Shown here: in pieces, positions 1 to 9,667 of the stretch
Numbering within the stretch: position 1 is the stretch's first letter
How the letters are laid out: every line of letters begins with the position of its first letter
Source: Agriotes lineatus
Lineage: Eukaryota > Arthropoda > Insecta > Coleoptera > Elateridae
Length of the DNA stretch: 64,000 bases
Direction: 5' to 3'
NCBI GenBank assembly: GCA_940337035.1
Contig: CALNHX010002969.1
Span: 62,001 to 126,000 of the forward strand
Notes under the pieces: generated by a model
Database searches by the model: none
What the model was told of the DNA's origin: nothing
Seen by the model: the letters and a program-made list of their open reading frames with translations, nothing else
Position numbers and translations under genes: made by a program

Positions 1-605
1 AAAAATAGATGATCTATGCAGGTGCCCATATTCGTATTAAAGTTGGGTCTAGTGACAGAATTTATCAATGATTTAAAACCAAATTCTGAAAGTAAATTTA
101 AGTAATTTTGTGTGTCTGCATTATCGTCAAGTAAATCAATATTCAAGTCCCCGCCCAATAAAGTGTTTTCAGTATGTATTAAATTTAGTATAGTATGTAA
201 GTATTCTAAAAACGTAGGTACCGAAAAGTCATGTGATCTGTAGATTCCAACGACGTTGAGTGTATCAGAACCACAAGAACACTTCACAAGACAACTCTCA
301 GCCGCTTGATGTGCGGGCACGGTTAACATTTCAGCTTCTATTGTATCTTTTACGTAAATTGCTATACCTCCTGATCTATTAGCTACCCTGCAATTGAAAA
401 AAGCATTGTAATTTTTAATTTGGTAAAGATGAGATTCTGGCTCGTATATCCAAATTTCCGAGAATATTAGAACATCTGGTTTAGTTTCCAAAAAGTTCAA
501 GTAAATAATAAATTCCGAAAAATTTTTCCTGGGACTTCTAATATTAATAGATAAGCATAGTAAATTTTGATCGCCACCACTATAAAAGGAAAAAATATTT
601 TTTGA
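1..605 (-). pseudogene. LINE endonuclease (EEP) domain fragment, open at the left edge
   Basis: Reading the minus strand gives an uninterrupted apurinic-type endonuclease domain of a non-LTR retrotransposon ORF2. Visible motifs are the N-terminal INIRSPRKNF stretch, FSEIWI (catalytic Glu region), a glycine-serine NRSGGIAIYV segment, VGIYRS, and the catalytic GGDLNID block, followed by the SVTRPNFNTN region that precedes the SDH motif. This domain nicks target DNA for target-primed reverse transcription. The downstream RT lies outside the window. The N-terminal side joins a Harbinger remnant near 605-620, so the LINE is truncated there or broke into it. Jockey/CR1-like clade is likely but not proven. 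Confidence 0.85.
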
Positions 606-611
606 TTTGTA

Positions 612-1521
612 CGGATCATTTATGTAGTTCCTGAGCTGCATCATTTGCGTGAAGTAACGGTGTAAGTAGGTAATCATTATTTCTGTACCCACTATCCCCA
701 AGGAGATAACAATCTTTATATACCTGGGTATCAAATTTTGTTTTTAAACTGCAATTATTAAAAATTGTGGTCATGACAGGAACCTGGCCACCTTGCCACA
801 ATGTTGTTTCTTTTTAACGTATGATCACAAATAGTTTGAACGTTGTACGAAAAGTAGCCTTTTCTATTACTATAAATTTCAGCATCGTCGTTACCTGTAT
901 AAGATCGTTTAAATGTAAAAAGACATTTATAAGATTATACAAAACTATATTTACCTGGAGATTGAATTTTTATATGTGTACAATCAATTGTTCCAATTAC
1001 TTTAGGAAATCTAGCTATTTGATAAAATCCAGCTTGTGCTTCTTTTATTTGTTCTTCGGTTTCAGGCATTCTTATATACCGGCAGTGGAGTCTTGCAATT
1101 GCTTCGGAAGCTCTTTTTACTGTTTGACTAGCCGTTGCTTTTGTAACACCAACAAAATCTCCTATTGTAATGAGCATTCCTCTAGTAGCAAAAAATCTTA
1201 ATGTTAACAACAGTTGACACATTGGAGAGAGACACTGATTACGTGCTGACGTAAACTTTATATCTTCCTCGATTTGTTCTAAAACTGCTTGGCAGTTTCT
1301 TTGGTCAAACGCAACCTATTAAAAAAATCCTCCTCCGACAATTCGTTAAAATAGTTTGGCCGTCTTTTAATAATTTTTGGTTGTCTTCTCCTACCTGAAA
1401 ATGAAGTAGGAAATATTTTACTTGAATTATTATACCATGCATTTGCAGAACTTACGTATATAATTGAATAATTCTTCATCAGACGATTCAGAAGAAAAAC
1501 TGGATGAAGTTGAATCCATTG
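612..1521 (-). pseudogene. Harbinger transposase (HARBI1-like), broken
   Basis: Minus-strand gene of a PIF/Harbinger DNA transposon. A start at 1521 gives an acidic, serine-rich N-terminus, then a probable GT-AG intron ending at about 1396, then an RRRQPKIIKRRPNYF segment. Central residues include the IDCTHIKI motif (first catalytic Asp), a second probable intron whose removal brings SPG next to the NDDAEIYSNRKGYF block, WPGSCHD (second Asp) and LLGDSGY. Two frameshifts are visible, near 1282 and near 765. The C-terminal catalytic Glu region is missing because the copy ends at about 612 against the LINE fragment. This is a dead copy; the family assignment is firm. Confidence 0.88.
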
Positions 1522-1705
1522 CACGAAAATGAGCAGATACACGAATTTTAGAGGTTATGTTTACTCTATTAAATGACCTTTAAAAGCTATAAAGGCGGTA
1601 AATTCCACATTTAAGTTAAATCTACATTTAAGGGTTATCTGTCACTTAAAATGGTTGGTAATACGGTAATGTTTGTTTAAATCTCCTTTAAGCTTAAATC
1701 TAAAT

Positions 1706-2030
1706 TTAAAAATGTTGATAATACCAGCCGTAAATGATCTTTCTATTGTGGTTAATGTTACAGGTAGAGTTAAGAATAAAACCAATGCAATAATACCTGA
1801 CCTCGTCAAAATTGCTTTTGAGAACACTATATTTTTGTAGGAATAAACTTGTCAAATCTGGAACACTCGTGCTATCATTTAAATCCTCTTTTAGTAAAGA
1901 GATATCATTCACAAACTGAATGGAGAGATTATTATTGAGGACATCAGAATACTTTTTCTGAAGCAAATCATATCGGACCTGTTCAGCTTCTTGCATTCTT
2001 GAAACGTTTCTCGGTTCTAAAAATTCAAAA
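1706..2030 (-). other. Unassigned ORF, possibly hAT-derived
   Basis: A 96-codon minus-strand reading frame starts MQEAEQVRYDLLQKKY and is preceded by an in-frame EPRNVSR. The residue pattern (short helices, conserved Leu/Phe spacing, a YSDVLNNN segment) resembles the middle part of hAT transposases of the ZMYM1 type, but no catalytic or zinc motif is present. It lies between the Harbinger remnant and a GC-rich block. Function not recognised; the hAT link is a weak inference. Confidence 0.25.
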
Positions 2031-2149
2031 ATGTTTGTTACTCGAATCGAGTCTGATCACTGATGACTGATAACTGAGAGTGGGGACTGAGGTTGCAGTG
2101 CTATCAATATATACCCAAATAAAGTATAAGATATCGAGATATTTAATAA

Positions 2150-2240
2150 GCGAATACAGAATTTACCGGGCCCCCCAAAGGGCCCTCTAAGGGCCCGAGC
2201 CCCTAAGCAACGCATATCACCGCTACTGGATTTGGGCCAA
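2150..2240. other. GC-rich block with GGGCCC repeats in AT-rich surroundings
   Basis: Three GGGCCC-containing units occur within about 40 bases (gggccccccaaagggccc and a following gggcccgagcccc). They are able to fold into short hairpins. The composition differs sharply from the flanks and resembles the 5' part of some hAT elements, but no terminal repeat was identified. Confidence 0.4.
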
Positions 2241-2267
2241 AAGTATTTTAGAGCTTTTGTTTCCCAA

Positions 2268-2540
2268 TCATTTTTTGAATTCTTGACAGCATCTCAATAT
2301 GTCCAAGTTCTCTATTATTGATTGATAAGTTACATGGCAACAGCGTTTTGCATTTAAGACTGGCAAAGTTTTTATTTCCATCATTATTAAGGAATTCTCG
2401 AAATTACTTAATATCTTCATAATTCCGCCGTTTAAAACTTCTACCTCATGCAGTGTAGTAGCAGGTCCGTTACAACTGCTAGCTCTACAACATTTACGAT
2501 TAAAAACTACTAAATTAATAATACAAATAACTTTTAACAT
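2268..2540 (-). other. Unassigned 90-codon ORF downstream of the SWIM-gene exon
   Basis: This frame follows the 2546-2800 exon on the same strand, after a GTAAAA that could be a splice donor. No domain is recognised. It has several cysteines (CCRASSC) but no regular zinc-finger spacing. It could be a decayed continuation of the exon upstream; coding status is doubtful. Confidence 0.2.
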
Positions 2541-2545
2541 TTTTT

Positions 2546-2806
2546 TTACCTTTGTTGTGCAAAATCTGACGATGGCAGAAGATCACAAGCTAATTTCCTA
2601 AGATTTTCAATATCTTCATCAGATAGTTCTTTTAATTGTAGGGTTTTTGCGTCCAACTTCTCTTTAATACATGGCATATCGCATACTTTCGTGGGTTGGT
2701 ACTTTTCCAGTGCAATAGCCTTTTTCTTAGACCAGTAACACTTCAGGTCAGTTCTTGATATTTTTTGGGTGGTATTTAACAGTCTACCAAATTTACCCAA
2801 CCTTTT
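2546..2806 (-). pseudogene. Exon of a SWIM-zinc-finger / YqaJ-type element gene
   Basis: The minus-strand frame contains SRTDLKCYWSKKKAIALEKY followed by QPTKVCDMPC and a charged helix ELSDEDIENLRKLACDLL. The DLKCYW...KYQP pattern is what follows the SWIM finger in the insect transposon proteins that combine a SWIM finger with a YqaJ exonuclease. The upstream part of the same gene is probably the SWIM exon at 4245-4646, in the same orientation, separated by the tandem repeat and the Helitron. Downstream the frame runs into a GTAAAA donor-like site. The nuclease domain was not found, so the copy is partial. Confidence 0.5.
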
Positions 2807-2810
2807 CGTA

Positions 2811-3160
2811 CAAAAAAATACTTTCGTTTCCCAAAAATACTAAATGCTCACCAAAATTAAGAAAATACATAATCTTAGAGCGGCAACCAAAAATTGACAT
2901 CATGCTAGTCTCTTATATTATTTGTTCCTAAAAATAACTTTCGTTGGCTAAAAATACTAAATGTTCACCAAATTTTATTCCGCATTTAATTCTAACATGA
3001 TACCCAGATATTTAATTTTCGTCAGCGTCTTATATTATTTAGCATTTAAAAAACACTATTTCTTTGGCAAAAATACACAATGTTTACTATATTTTACACC
3101 ACATTCAATTTCAAAAGTATACCCAGATTTATATTTCTTGTTGGTCTAAATATCACTTAT
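2811..3160. repeat. Three diverged copies of a ~117-bp tandem repeat
   Basis: The string tcttatattattt recurs at about 2911 and 3029, and the block actttcgtt...aaaaatactaaatg recurs at about 2819, 2937 and 3053 (last copy actatttctttggc). Spacing is 116-118 bp. Copies are clearly diverged. No reading frame is conserved across copies, so this looks like a small satellite or a minisatellite inside a transposon intron. Confidence 0.75.
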
Positions 3161-3247
3161 AAGAAAAATCTATCGTGTTTTATTAGGTCTTGTTTATTAA
3201 TGGGGACATAGAAATAAGTCTGAAGAATTCTTGGAAATAGATCAATA

Positions 3248-3738
3248 TCTTTATATATATAATTCTTCTGTACGTTTGTATGTAACTGAACTCCTCCTAA
3301 CCGGCTGGACCGATTTTGATGAAATTTTTTGTGTTTAAGTGGGTCCCTGGATGGTTTAGATTTACAATTGGACCCGGTAAGTGGCGCTGCAATCGGGTTC
3401 TAGGCAATTTAAAAAAAAATTGACGAAATTTCTTTTTGAATTTTTTAAAGATTGCTCGCATATCAAAACATATAACTCCAAAATTTCACCACCCCCCAAT
3501 ATTTTTTAAAATTACAAAAATCGAAAATTCGAATATCGAATAAACGTTTGCTGAACTCGCTAATAGCAGGCAGCGGGCAGAACAACGTCTGTCGGGTCCC
3601 CAAAATTTCACCCCCGCCCCCAATACCCACAAATATCTTTTAAAATGAAAAAAATCGAAAATTTGAATATCGAAAAAACGTTTGCTGAACCCACTGATAG
3701 CAGGCAGCGGGCAGGACAACGTCTGTCGAGTCCGCTAG
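3248..3738 (+). mobile_element. Non-autonomous Helitron
   Basis: The element starts TC after an A (3247) and ends CTAG before a T (3739), the A|T insertion rule of Helitrons. A terminal hairpin, ggac...gtcc, sits at 3715-3732, just before the CTAG. The 5' part carries the common Helitron-associated text ccggctggaccgattttgat (about 3301-3320). Inside, the 3' terminal segment is present twice in tandem (cores gcaggcagcgggcag at 3566 and 3700, offset 134 bp). It has no coding capacity. It sits between two exons of a minus-strand SWIM gene, probably in an intron. Confidence 0.8.
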
Positions 3739-3739
3739 T

Positions 3740-4244
3740 ATCTATATAAAAATATAAAACAAATTTCACAAAACAAAATTGAAAATTAAACTTATTAAGT
3801 TTTTTCATCCGGCAATACACTGCTACACAAGCTGAAGCCTGCAAGAAGTTTGTCTGGAAGCGACAAGGAGAGATGCTCGAGCTTATTTCATTTTTGGAGT
3901 AACAGAATAATTATTTGACGCACAAGTAGTTTTTTCGAGAGACTAAATATAAACGGATAGCGCAAATATTTATTATGTACAGCACGGACGCGTAACTTGA
4001 GCGTTCTACATTTGGTGAACATTTAGTAAAATTGATAGACATATGGAATTTAAAATGTAAGCAATGGTAAAACAATACTCAACATAGCTATTTTAGTGGT
4101 GCTGTTCCCATTTTCTGAAGTATAATAATTTGGGTTCCATTAAGATTTTTTGATGTTCATAAAATTTTTTGGTGGACAGCGCTAGGGATGTATGGTTTAA
4201 TTTGGTGTACATTATATTTGATCCCATATTTTTTCAGCTTTAGA
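3740..4244. other. AT-rich stretch without recognised gene
   Basis: No coding frame with family resemblance was found on either strand. The phrase tttggtgaacatttagtaaaatt near 4014 weakly echoes the 117-bp repeat to its left (tgttcaccaaatttta, inverse orientation). Probably intron or decayed transposon DNA of the SWIM gene. Confidence 0.4.
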
Positions 4245-4646
4245 AAGATCACTTCTGGAAGTAAAGGAAAAATTCAGAGATGCAACTTGGTTAAGTAAGT
4301 TAACAACACATTTACCTGGTACATTCTAGCAGTATCGCAGTAATATGTTTGCACCTTCCACTGCTTCCGGCTTTGCACGTGCAACAAAAGTCCCCTTGTA
4401 CTTTCAAAAAATTATCTTCATTATAAATAAACCTTTGACTTCACGGGGAAGACTTGTCAAAGCACTCGTTTGTAGACACAAACCGTATACTTCCAGGTTA
4501 CTGCTACTTTGATTCGTCACTCCAAAAGTTATAAGATGGCCTGAATTTAGAATTTGTTCTCCTTCTACAAAATTCCTAGAAGAGGGTGTTGTTTCTAAGG
4601 CTTGACACAACTGTCCCACTGTACATCTTATATTTATTGCTTCCAT
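4245..4646 (-). pseudogene. 5' exons of a SWIM-zinc-finger transposon gene
   Basis: A minus-strand gene starting with ATG at 4646 encodes MEAINIRCTVGQL, then FVEGEQILNSGHL, LCLQTSALTSLPREVKG, and after one frame change near 4405 a SWIM finger with the spacing C-x-C...GRCKHI (CTCKAGSSGRCKHIT). A GTAAATG donor at about 4318 and an acceptor TTCCAG at about 4247 would join it to SDLSKAEKIWDQI. SWIM fingers bind DNA or protein; in insect transposons they precede a YqaJ exonuclease. The continuation is probably the exon at 2546-2806. One frameshift makes the copy inactive. Confidence 0.6.
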
Positions 4647-4659
4647 TATTTATAAACCT

Positions 4660-5095
4660 AAAAAAAGAGTAGGTGTAGTAATTTTTAATATTACTATTGC
4701 TGTTTCAACACTTGCTTCCAGAACACAGTAAATAACACAACAAACAGCAAAGTAAATCCACCAAACCAACAAAACAAATTCGTTAATTCCCGTACACAAC
4801 TAAAATAATGATTAATCGCTATCCGAGACCACGATTTATACACATTATACACATCAAAACATAGGTTAGGTATGTACCCGACTCCGTTGTGACGTCATCG
4901 CACTTGTTGGCGACATCGACAGTGGGAAATATTAATTTGAATTGCGTATACAAAAGTAGTACGAAGTTAAGGGCAAGAAAATATCTGTTCAGTCAACAAC
5001 TGCAATAAGCAGAAGGAAAACCAAGATAATATAATATAAATGTAAATCCTGTTAAGTAGTCAATCAAATCAATACTTAATAATACATATTACAGA
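4660..5095. other. Upstream region of the SWIM gene, no gene seen
   Basis: About 430 bases with no coding frame of note. It contains a short GC-richer segment with a palindromic gacgtc at about 4890-4897 that may be promoter or terminal sequence of the minus-strand SWIM element. Nothing else is supported. Confidence 0.35.
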
Positions 5096-5099
5096 TGAG

Positions 5100-5262
5100 T
5101 GGAAAAAGAAGGCTTATTGCTGGAACATCCTACAACTCCTTGAAGGTGCAGATCTATTTAATAGGGTCAGGGGGGACACAAAAGACCACAGAGTCGAAGT
5201 GCAAAACTGGGCTTACTACTAACCCATCTAAATCCCTGTATTTAATCAATCAATCAATCAAG
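5100..5262 (+). mobile_element. Probable 3' stub of a LINE with (AATC)n tail
   Basis: The segment ends in four copies of aatc at about 5245-5262, a tail type typical of non-LTR elements that end in simple repeats. Just before it, one frame reads LFNRVRGDTKDHRVEVQNW, which resembles a non-LTR ORF2 C-terminus only loosely. Strong 5' truncation is usual for such insertions. Family not determined. Confidence 0.35.
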
Positions 5263-5492
5263 CTGGAACTTCTGGAGGAAAGAATAAAATACCTCATGAT
5301 TTAAATGCATGTTTAGTTAAAAATGTCGAGCTAAGAGACAACAAGAGAAAAAAAGCAGAGAATGACTCATGATTTTGGCGTTTTATGTATTACTGTTCAT
5401 TACCTACCTCCTTTCGCTTAATTTTCCGGTTGATTATTAGTTTTCTTATTACAAAATACTTCAAATTTTGTTATCAATTATACATATATGTA

Positions 5493-5585
5493 CTAGCTGA
5501 AACCCGCAGCATATGCCGCATTTAAAATGTAGGACGAATTTAATAACTTTTGTTGCACTAAAGAAAGTTTTAAAAGCACGCTAGA
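5493..5585 (-). mobile_element. Possible Helitron 3' end
   Basis: On the minus strand the text ends GCGGGTTTCAGCTAG followed by T, with a hairpin-forming gcagcatatgccgc immediately upstream, matching a Helitron 3' terminus (CTRR plus hairpin). The 5' end was not found, so the length is unknown; the body may have been replaced by the neighbouring ISL2EU-like element. Confidence 0.35.
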
Positions 5586-5587
5586 GA

Positions 5588-7200
5588 ATGGCAATAAGGA
5601 AAAGTTCCAAAAAATATATTTTCAAATGGAAAGTTTCTGGAAAGGAAACGCTCGTCTCTGGAAAGCGACATTCTTGGATAGCCTCCAGGCAACTGTCTTT
5701 CATATTGGATACAGCCAATACTGCTGAATTGAATAGTGTCTTCTTTTTCTGTTCATTATTAAATGGTAAATGGTACAGTACATGCAAGCATGAAAGATAA
5801 GCGATACAATGTTCAGGTAAGATACATTTTAGCTTAAAAAGTATAATTATTTAAAATACTGATTGCTGCTTCAGATGGATTCTAAGCAGTAACGAATACT
5901 AAGTATATATTTTTACTTTGTAGATCTTCCTCGATGAAGACAAAAACATAACCTCAACTTCTTGCACATGTCCTCGTGGACAAGTTTCAGGTCATCATGT
6001 TGCTGCACTGGCACTATTTGCCCATTACAATACATCAGTTACAGACCAGTCATGTAGCTGGTCAGTGCCTAAACAATCCAAAGCACTTGATGAAAACGTG
6101 AGAACAATCGATGAATTGTTTTTGCCGTCTAAGGAATATCGAGCTTCAAAGGGAAGTGTTACCAAGGAAGAGATCGAAACGCTTAGAGAAAAATTGGATT
6201 CGTTTGGAGGGGTGGTAGGATTCAGTTGGCTTCTAGCACCTAGACTTACTGCACAGGAAGATATTATTGTTCCGCAGATTAGTTATATAATTTTCTTCGC
6301 AGAATATCAAAATATATCTGAAAAAATTAGTTATTTTGAACAAAAAGTGAATGTTTCTCCTAAGCAATAACTATATTTGAGTAAACCATAGGGCAGTAAA
6401 AAAATCCCTTGTGCTTAATTATTCGCAGGTTTCGTTTAACAGCCAGTTCGTTCGGTACGGTGCTAGCAGCTTGCAAAAGAAATCGGTACCCTGCATCGCT
6501 TTTCAAAAAACTACCAGGTTTGCTTTGCAAAATATTTTTCACATTTTTTCATAAAGTTCTCTTATTATGCAGGCACATATAACTTAGATGGAGTATAGGC
6601 CATTCGGTGGGGGCGAGAACATGAAAATAATGCAATAGAAGCATTTGGGGCAGCAACTGGACTTCCTGTGACATCTGCTGGACTATGGCTTCATCAGTGT
6701 GGATACCTTGGGGCCACCCCAGATGGCCTTGTAGACGAAGAAGAGCTTGTGGAAGTTAAATATCCATTTAAATATCGCAATTCCAACTTGATGGAATCAT
6801 TGCACATGATAAAGGCTATATTTGTTCTTACGATAAGGTACTGCAACAGTTTGTGGTAAATGAAAACCATGAATATTTACACCAAATACATAAAAAGAAA
6901 TAGTATCTAGTTATCTGGACTCCTCAAGTCATAGCAATAATTCCAGTTACAAAAAAAGAAGAATGGGCAGAAAATATAGACATTTTGAAGAATTTTTATC
7001 ATACAAAATGCCTTTCATCTCTAGTGAATGTCGAAATTAAATCAATGTGTAACTATGTTGTGAGTAAAATAGCATACATACCTCGTGAGAAGGCTTATTC
7101 CAACTTCGCGCTTTTAGCTGACCTCCCCTATATGGAGCTCATCCCAGCGCGGCAAGCAATCACGGAAACAAACTGTGCACATCATCAAATATTTAGTTAT
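5588..7200 (+). pseudogene. SWIM / YqaJ exonuclease gene of an ISL2EU-like transposon
   Basis: A plus-strand gene in pieces. Around 5940-6060 lies a SWIM finger (CTCPRGQVSGHHVAALALF), followed without interruption by the conserved segment ending VVGFSWLLAPR. Around 6428-6520 comes FGTVLAACKRNRYPASLFKK, then a probable intron (GT at ~6519, AG at ~6580), then the YqaJ lambda-exonuclease-like core: LHQCGYLGATPDGLV and ELVEVKYPFKY, which keep the PD-(D/E)xK catalytic Asp, Glu and Lys. A further frame holds VIWTPQ and EEWAENIDILKNFY. At least two stops and several frame changes make it inactive. In this family the nuclease is the second protein beside a DDE transposase, here encoded convergently at 7605-8461. 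Its role in transposition is not established. Confidence 0.78.
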
Positions 7201-7358
7201 TAATTTAAAGTTACTGTTTGATGACGTGCACCGTTTGGTTCCGTGATTTACCTATAGTTAATCATATTTATTGTAACTATAGGTAAATCACGGAATCAAA
7301 CGGTAACTTTAAATTAATAACAAAATATTTGATGACGTTCACCGTTTGTTTCTGTGAT
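7159..7358. mobile_element. 200-bp palindromic MITE
   Basis: The left end (atcacggaaacaaactgtgc) and the right end (ending gtttgtttctgtgat) are inverted copies over about 56 bp. Inside, a second inverted pair (ccgtttggttccgtgattta and its complement) leaves a loop of only about 13 bp around 7258. The whole unit can fold into one long hairpin. It has no coding capacity and lies between the two convergent genes of the ISL2EU-like element. A relative with diverged halves is at 58745-58995. Confidence 0.8.
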
Positions 7359-7359
7359 A

Positions 7360-7604
7360 TTGCTGTACTATTAATAAGAAATTTTTTATTAAATAGCAGT
7401 TAGAGCAATATTTTTGTAAATACTTTTATTTATTAAGTTAAGTTCTGTAATTAACAAAACGAATATTTGAGTAAACATAAACTAACATATAGTAATGTAC
7501 AACTATACAATAATAAAAAAATGTCTTATTTAAATAAATAAGCAGTTGTTAATTAACACTCTTATTTCTATTTTTACTGTTCGCCTTCAAAATATGTTTC
7601 AACT
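7360..7604. other. AT-rich spacer between the two convergent transposon genes
   Basis: No coding frame. It contains aataaa-type signals on both strands (for example near 7510-7540) that could serve as polyadenylation sites for the converging SWIM/YqaJ and transposase genes. Confidence 0.35.
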
Positions 7605-8461
7605 TCCTTTATTGGTGGAAATTGGTTAGTGCGCCACACACTTTCCAGATTTTGGTTGCGGAGTTTATTAAATTTTGGGGTATTAGATTTAGTATTTTGT
7701 ATGCCTTAATACGACGAATTGCTCTTTCCACATGAATTCTAGCACGAGCAATATTTTTGGTTTGTATTACCCGAGAAGGAGTAAACTGTGGTTGGCACAA
7801 AAATGGTGGAATATTTAGAGAAACACCTGCCGGTAAAATGTCGCCAATGAGAAATTCCTTATCTGCAATTTTATCAAATCTCCTGGTTCAAAAATAGTAA
7901 GTACTCCACAGTTCTGCACAATTTTCTTATCAGAAGTGGAACCAGGATACAATAAACTCAAGTAAATCACAACTCCATTTGGTGCAACTCCCACAAGACC
8001 TTTTAAAGTGTTACGGTGCTTGTAATGGCTATGTCGCTTTTTGCTTTTCAAGCAAACATGGAATTTCAGAAAAAAATTCGGTGCGATCTAATACCATTCT
8101 TGTGACCGGAATGAAAGCAAAACAATTAGGTAAACATGCTTGATTATCTTTAACAGATGGTACAGATGACATTAAACTGGAAAATATTACTTCGCGTAAC
8201 AAATTTAACCAAGTTAAAAAAATATTAGTAACTGTTGCAGTGCTACAGTTAAAGCGCTGAGCTAAATCTTTATGTGGGGGGATTCTGGCGCAGATTATAT
8301 AACGTTAAAAATAATTGATCGATGGCAAAAATACGTTCTACATTCAATTCTAAATAATAATTTTTATCAATATTTTCCAATAAATTGAAAAGCGATAAAA
8401 AAATTTCTTTGTTGGGTAGTCCAGTATATAAGACAAAGTTAGTAATTAATAATAAGTACAT
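7605..8461 (-). pseudogene. ISL2EU-like DDE transposase (DDE_Tnp_4 type)
   Basis: Minus-strand gene read in four frames. From the N-terminus: a helix-turn-helix region (QLFLTLYNLRQNPP, then KDLAQRFNCSTATVTNIFLTW), the first catalytic region VLDRTEFF where the usual DC is DR, then SHYKHRNTLKGLVGVAPNGV and LYPGSTSDKKIV (second Asp), GDLI, and finally NIARARIHVERAIRRIKAYK with the catalytic Glu. Three frameshifts are visible: in a C run at ~8276, at ~8035 and at ~7870. This is the cut-and-paste enzyme of the element whose other gene is the SWIM/YqaJ gene on the plus strand. Family assignment is solid; this copy is dead. Confidence 0.85.
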
Positions 8462-8515
8462 AAGAATGCTATAAATTTTAACAAAAAATGCTCATTCTAT
8501 TTATGGTAGTTTCTA

Positions 8516-8813
8516 CACTTGAGCCAAGTTACGAAGGCAAGCGACGTAAACAAAGATGCTGACAGTTCCCGGTGCATGCTAAACCAGTTTCACACCGGTG
8601 CGCATTTTACGTAAACTACCGTCGCATGTTGCCGTAAAAGAAATTACCGCACAACAAAACAACGCTCATTCCTCCTCTAGGTTAACGACGCGTATAAACG
8701 GTGTTCAACTTTCTATTCGAAAGGTCCAACCGCAGAACGCCTTTCTATTACGTGATATTCACCGATTAATTGCGTTTGTTTACTTGGCTTGCCTTCGTAT
8801 CTTGCCTCAAGTG
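8516..8813. mobile_element. 298-bp MITE with TA target duplication
   Basis: Terminal inverted repeats of about 40 bp begin CACTTGAGnCAAGnTACGAAGG at the left and are mirrored at the right. Flanking TA dinucleotides at 8514-8515 and 8814-8815 suggest a Tc1/mariner-type target site. No transposase is encoded. Confidence 0.8.
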
Positions 8814-8815
8814 TA

Positions 8816-9056
8816 ATGATTATTACACACAACTGTTACATGACTGATATCATCCAATGACAACCATGCATTTTTTGAAAATCAACCAATCCCGAACTGA
8901 TTACTTGATAAGCTTCCCTAGTGCTAATTATCAACCCCGTAGATGGTGGCATAATTAGAAATAGAAATGCAAGAAACACGCAATTTGAGTTTGTTGGCAT
9001 TATTAGATCAATTTTAAATCATAATTCGTATATGTGTTTTGTGTAATAATCTTCAA
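8816..9056. other. Non-coding spacer
   Basis: No recognisable gene or repeat on either strand in about 240 bases between two MITEs. Confidence 0.4.
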
Positions 9057-9214
9057 AATATAAACGCGGGGGACACAGTTACATATAATTTTGCCCGTGC
9101 CAAGAGTGATCGTGCTGGTTGAAAACTGCCCTCGGAACAGTTTTCATTGCAACCAGCACTCGACCCTTGCCGTGTGCAAAATTATCGGTAAGTATGTCTC
9201 GCCCTTGTTATATT
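9057..9214. mobile_element. 158-bp hairpin MITE
   Basis: The two halves are inverted copies: aatataa near 9057 pairs with ttatatt near 9214, taattttgc pairs with gcaaaatta, and gctggttgaaaactg (9112-9127) pairs with cagttttcattgcaacc around 9137-9155. The loop is about 10 bases. No coding content. A short, strongly folding element of this kind is a possible source of small RNAs, which is inference. Confidence 0.7.
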
Positions 9215-9667
9215 ACTATTGATAATACTTGTCGCTTCGCTCGTAGAACAACATATACGACTGTTTAAAATTAAAAAAATTTCCACAACCGAGAATAGAA
9301 ATCAGTTTCTAGGTTACAAAAATTGTGACAGAAAGAACACATTTTCTCTATACGGAGGAAATGGGCAATATGAAAATGTCTGTTGTCATGGTATTCATAA
9401 AATAACACAATCGGCAATTAGAGTAACTAAGCCAAGGAGGAGCGTGTAACAGGAAATATGGTGAAAGTAGGATACCAGTAATGTCATCAGAAAATACTAT
9501 AAATAATCGGACTCGGTAAATGGTAACATAAAATAAATAACTCCCTTCGGCGGTTTCATGTTACGTATTCAGTCTCTTGCAACATTTGTCTGCCCTGGGC
9601 CCAAGTGGTTTTGGATTTCCTCGTGGTGTCAGTTGGTCAAACTGAGCTGGCACGAATACTGGCTCAA
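9215..9667. other. Unassigned stretch
   Basis: A 76-codon plus-strand frame at 9219-9449 has no family resemblance and no plausible start context. No repeat was recognised. Probably decayed transposon DNA upstream of the duplicated P-like fragment. Confidence 0.3.
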
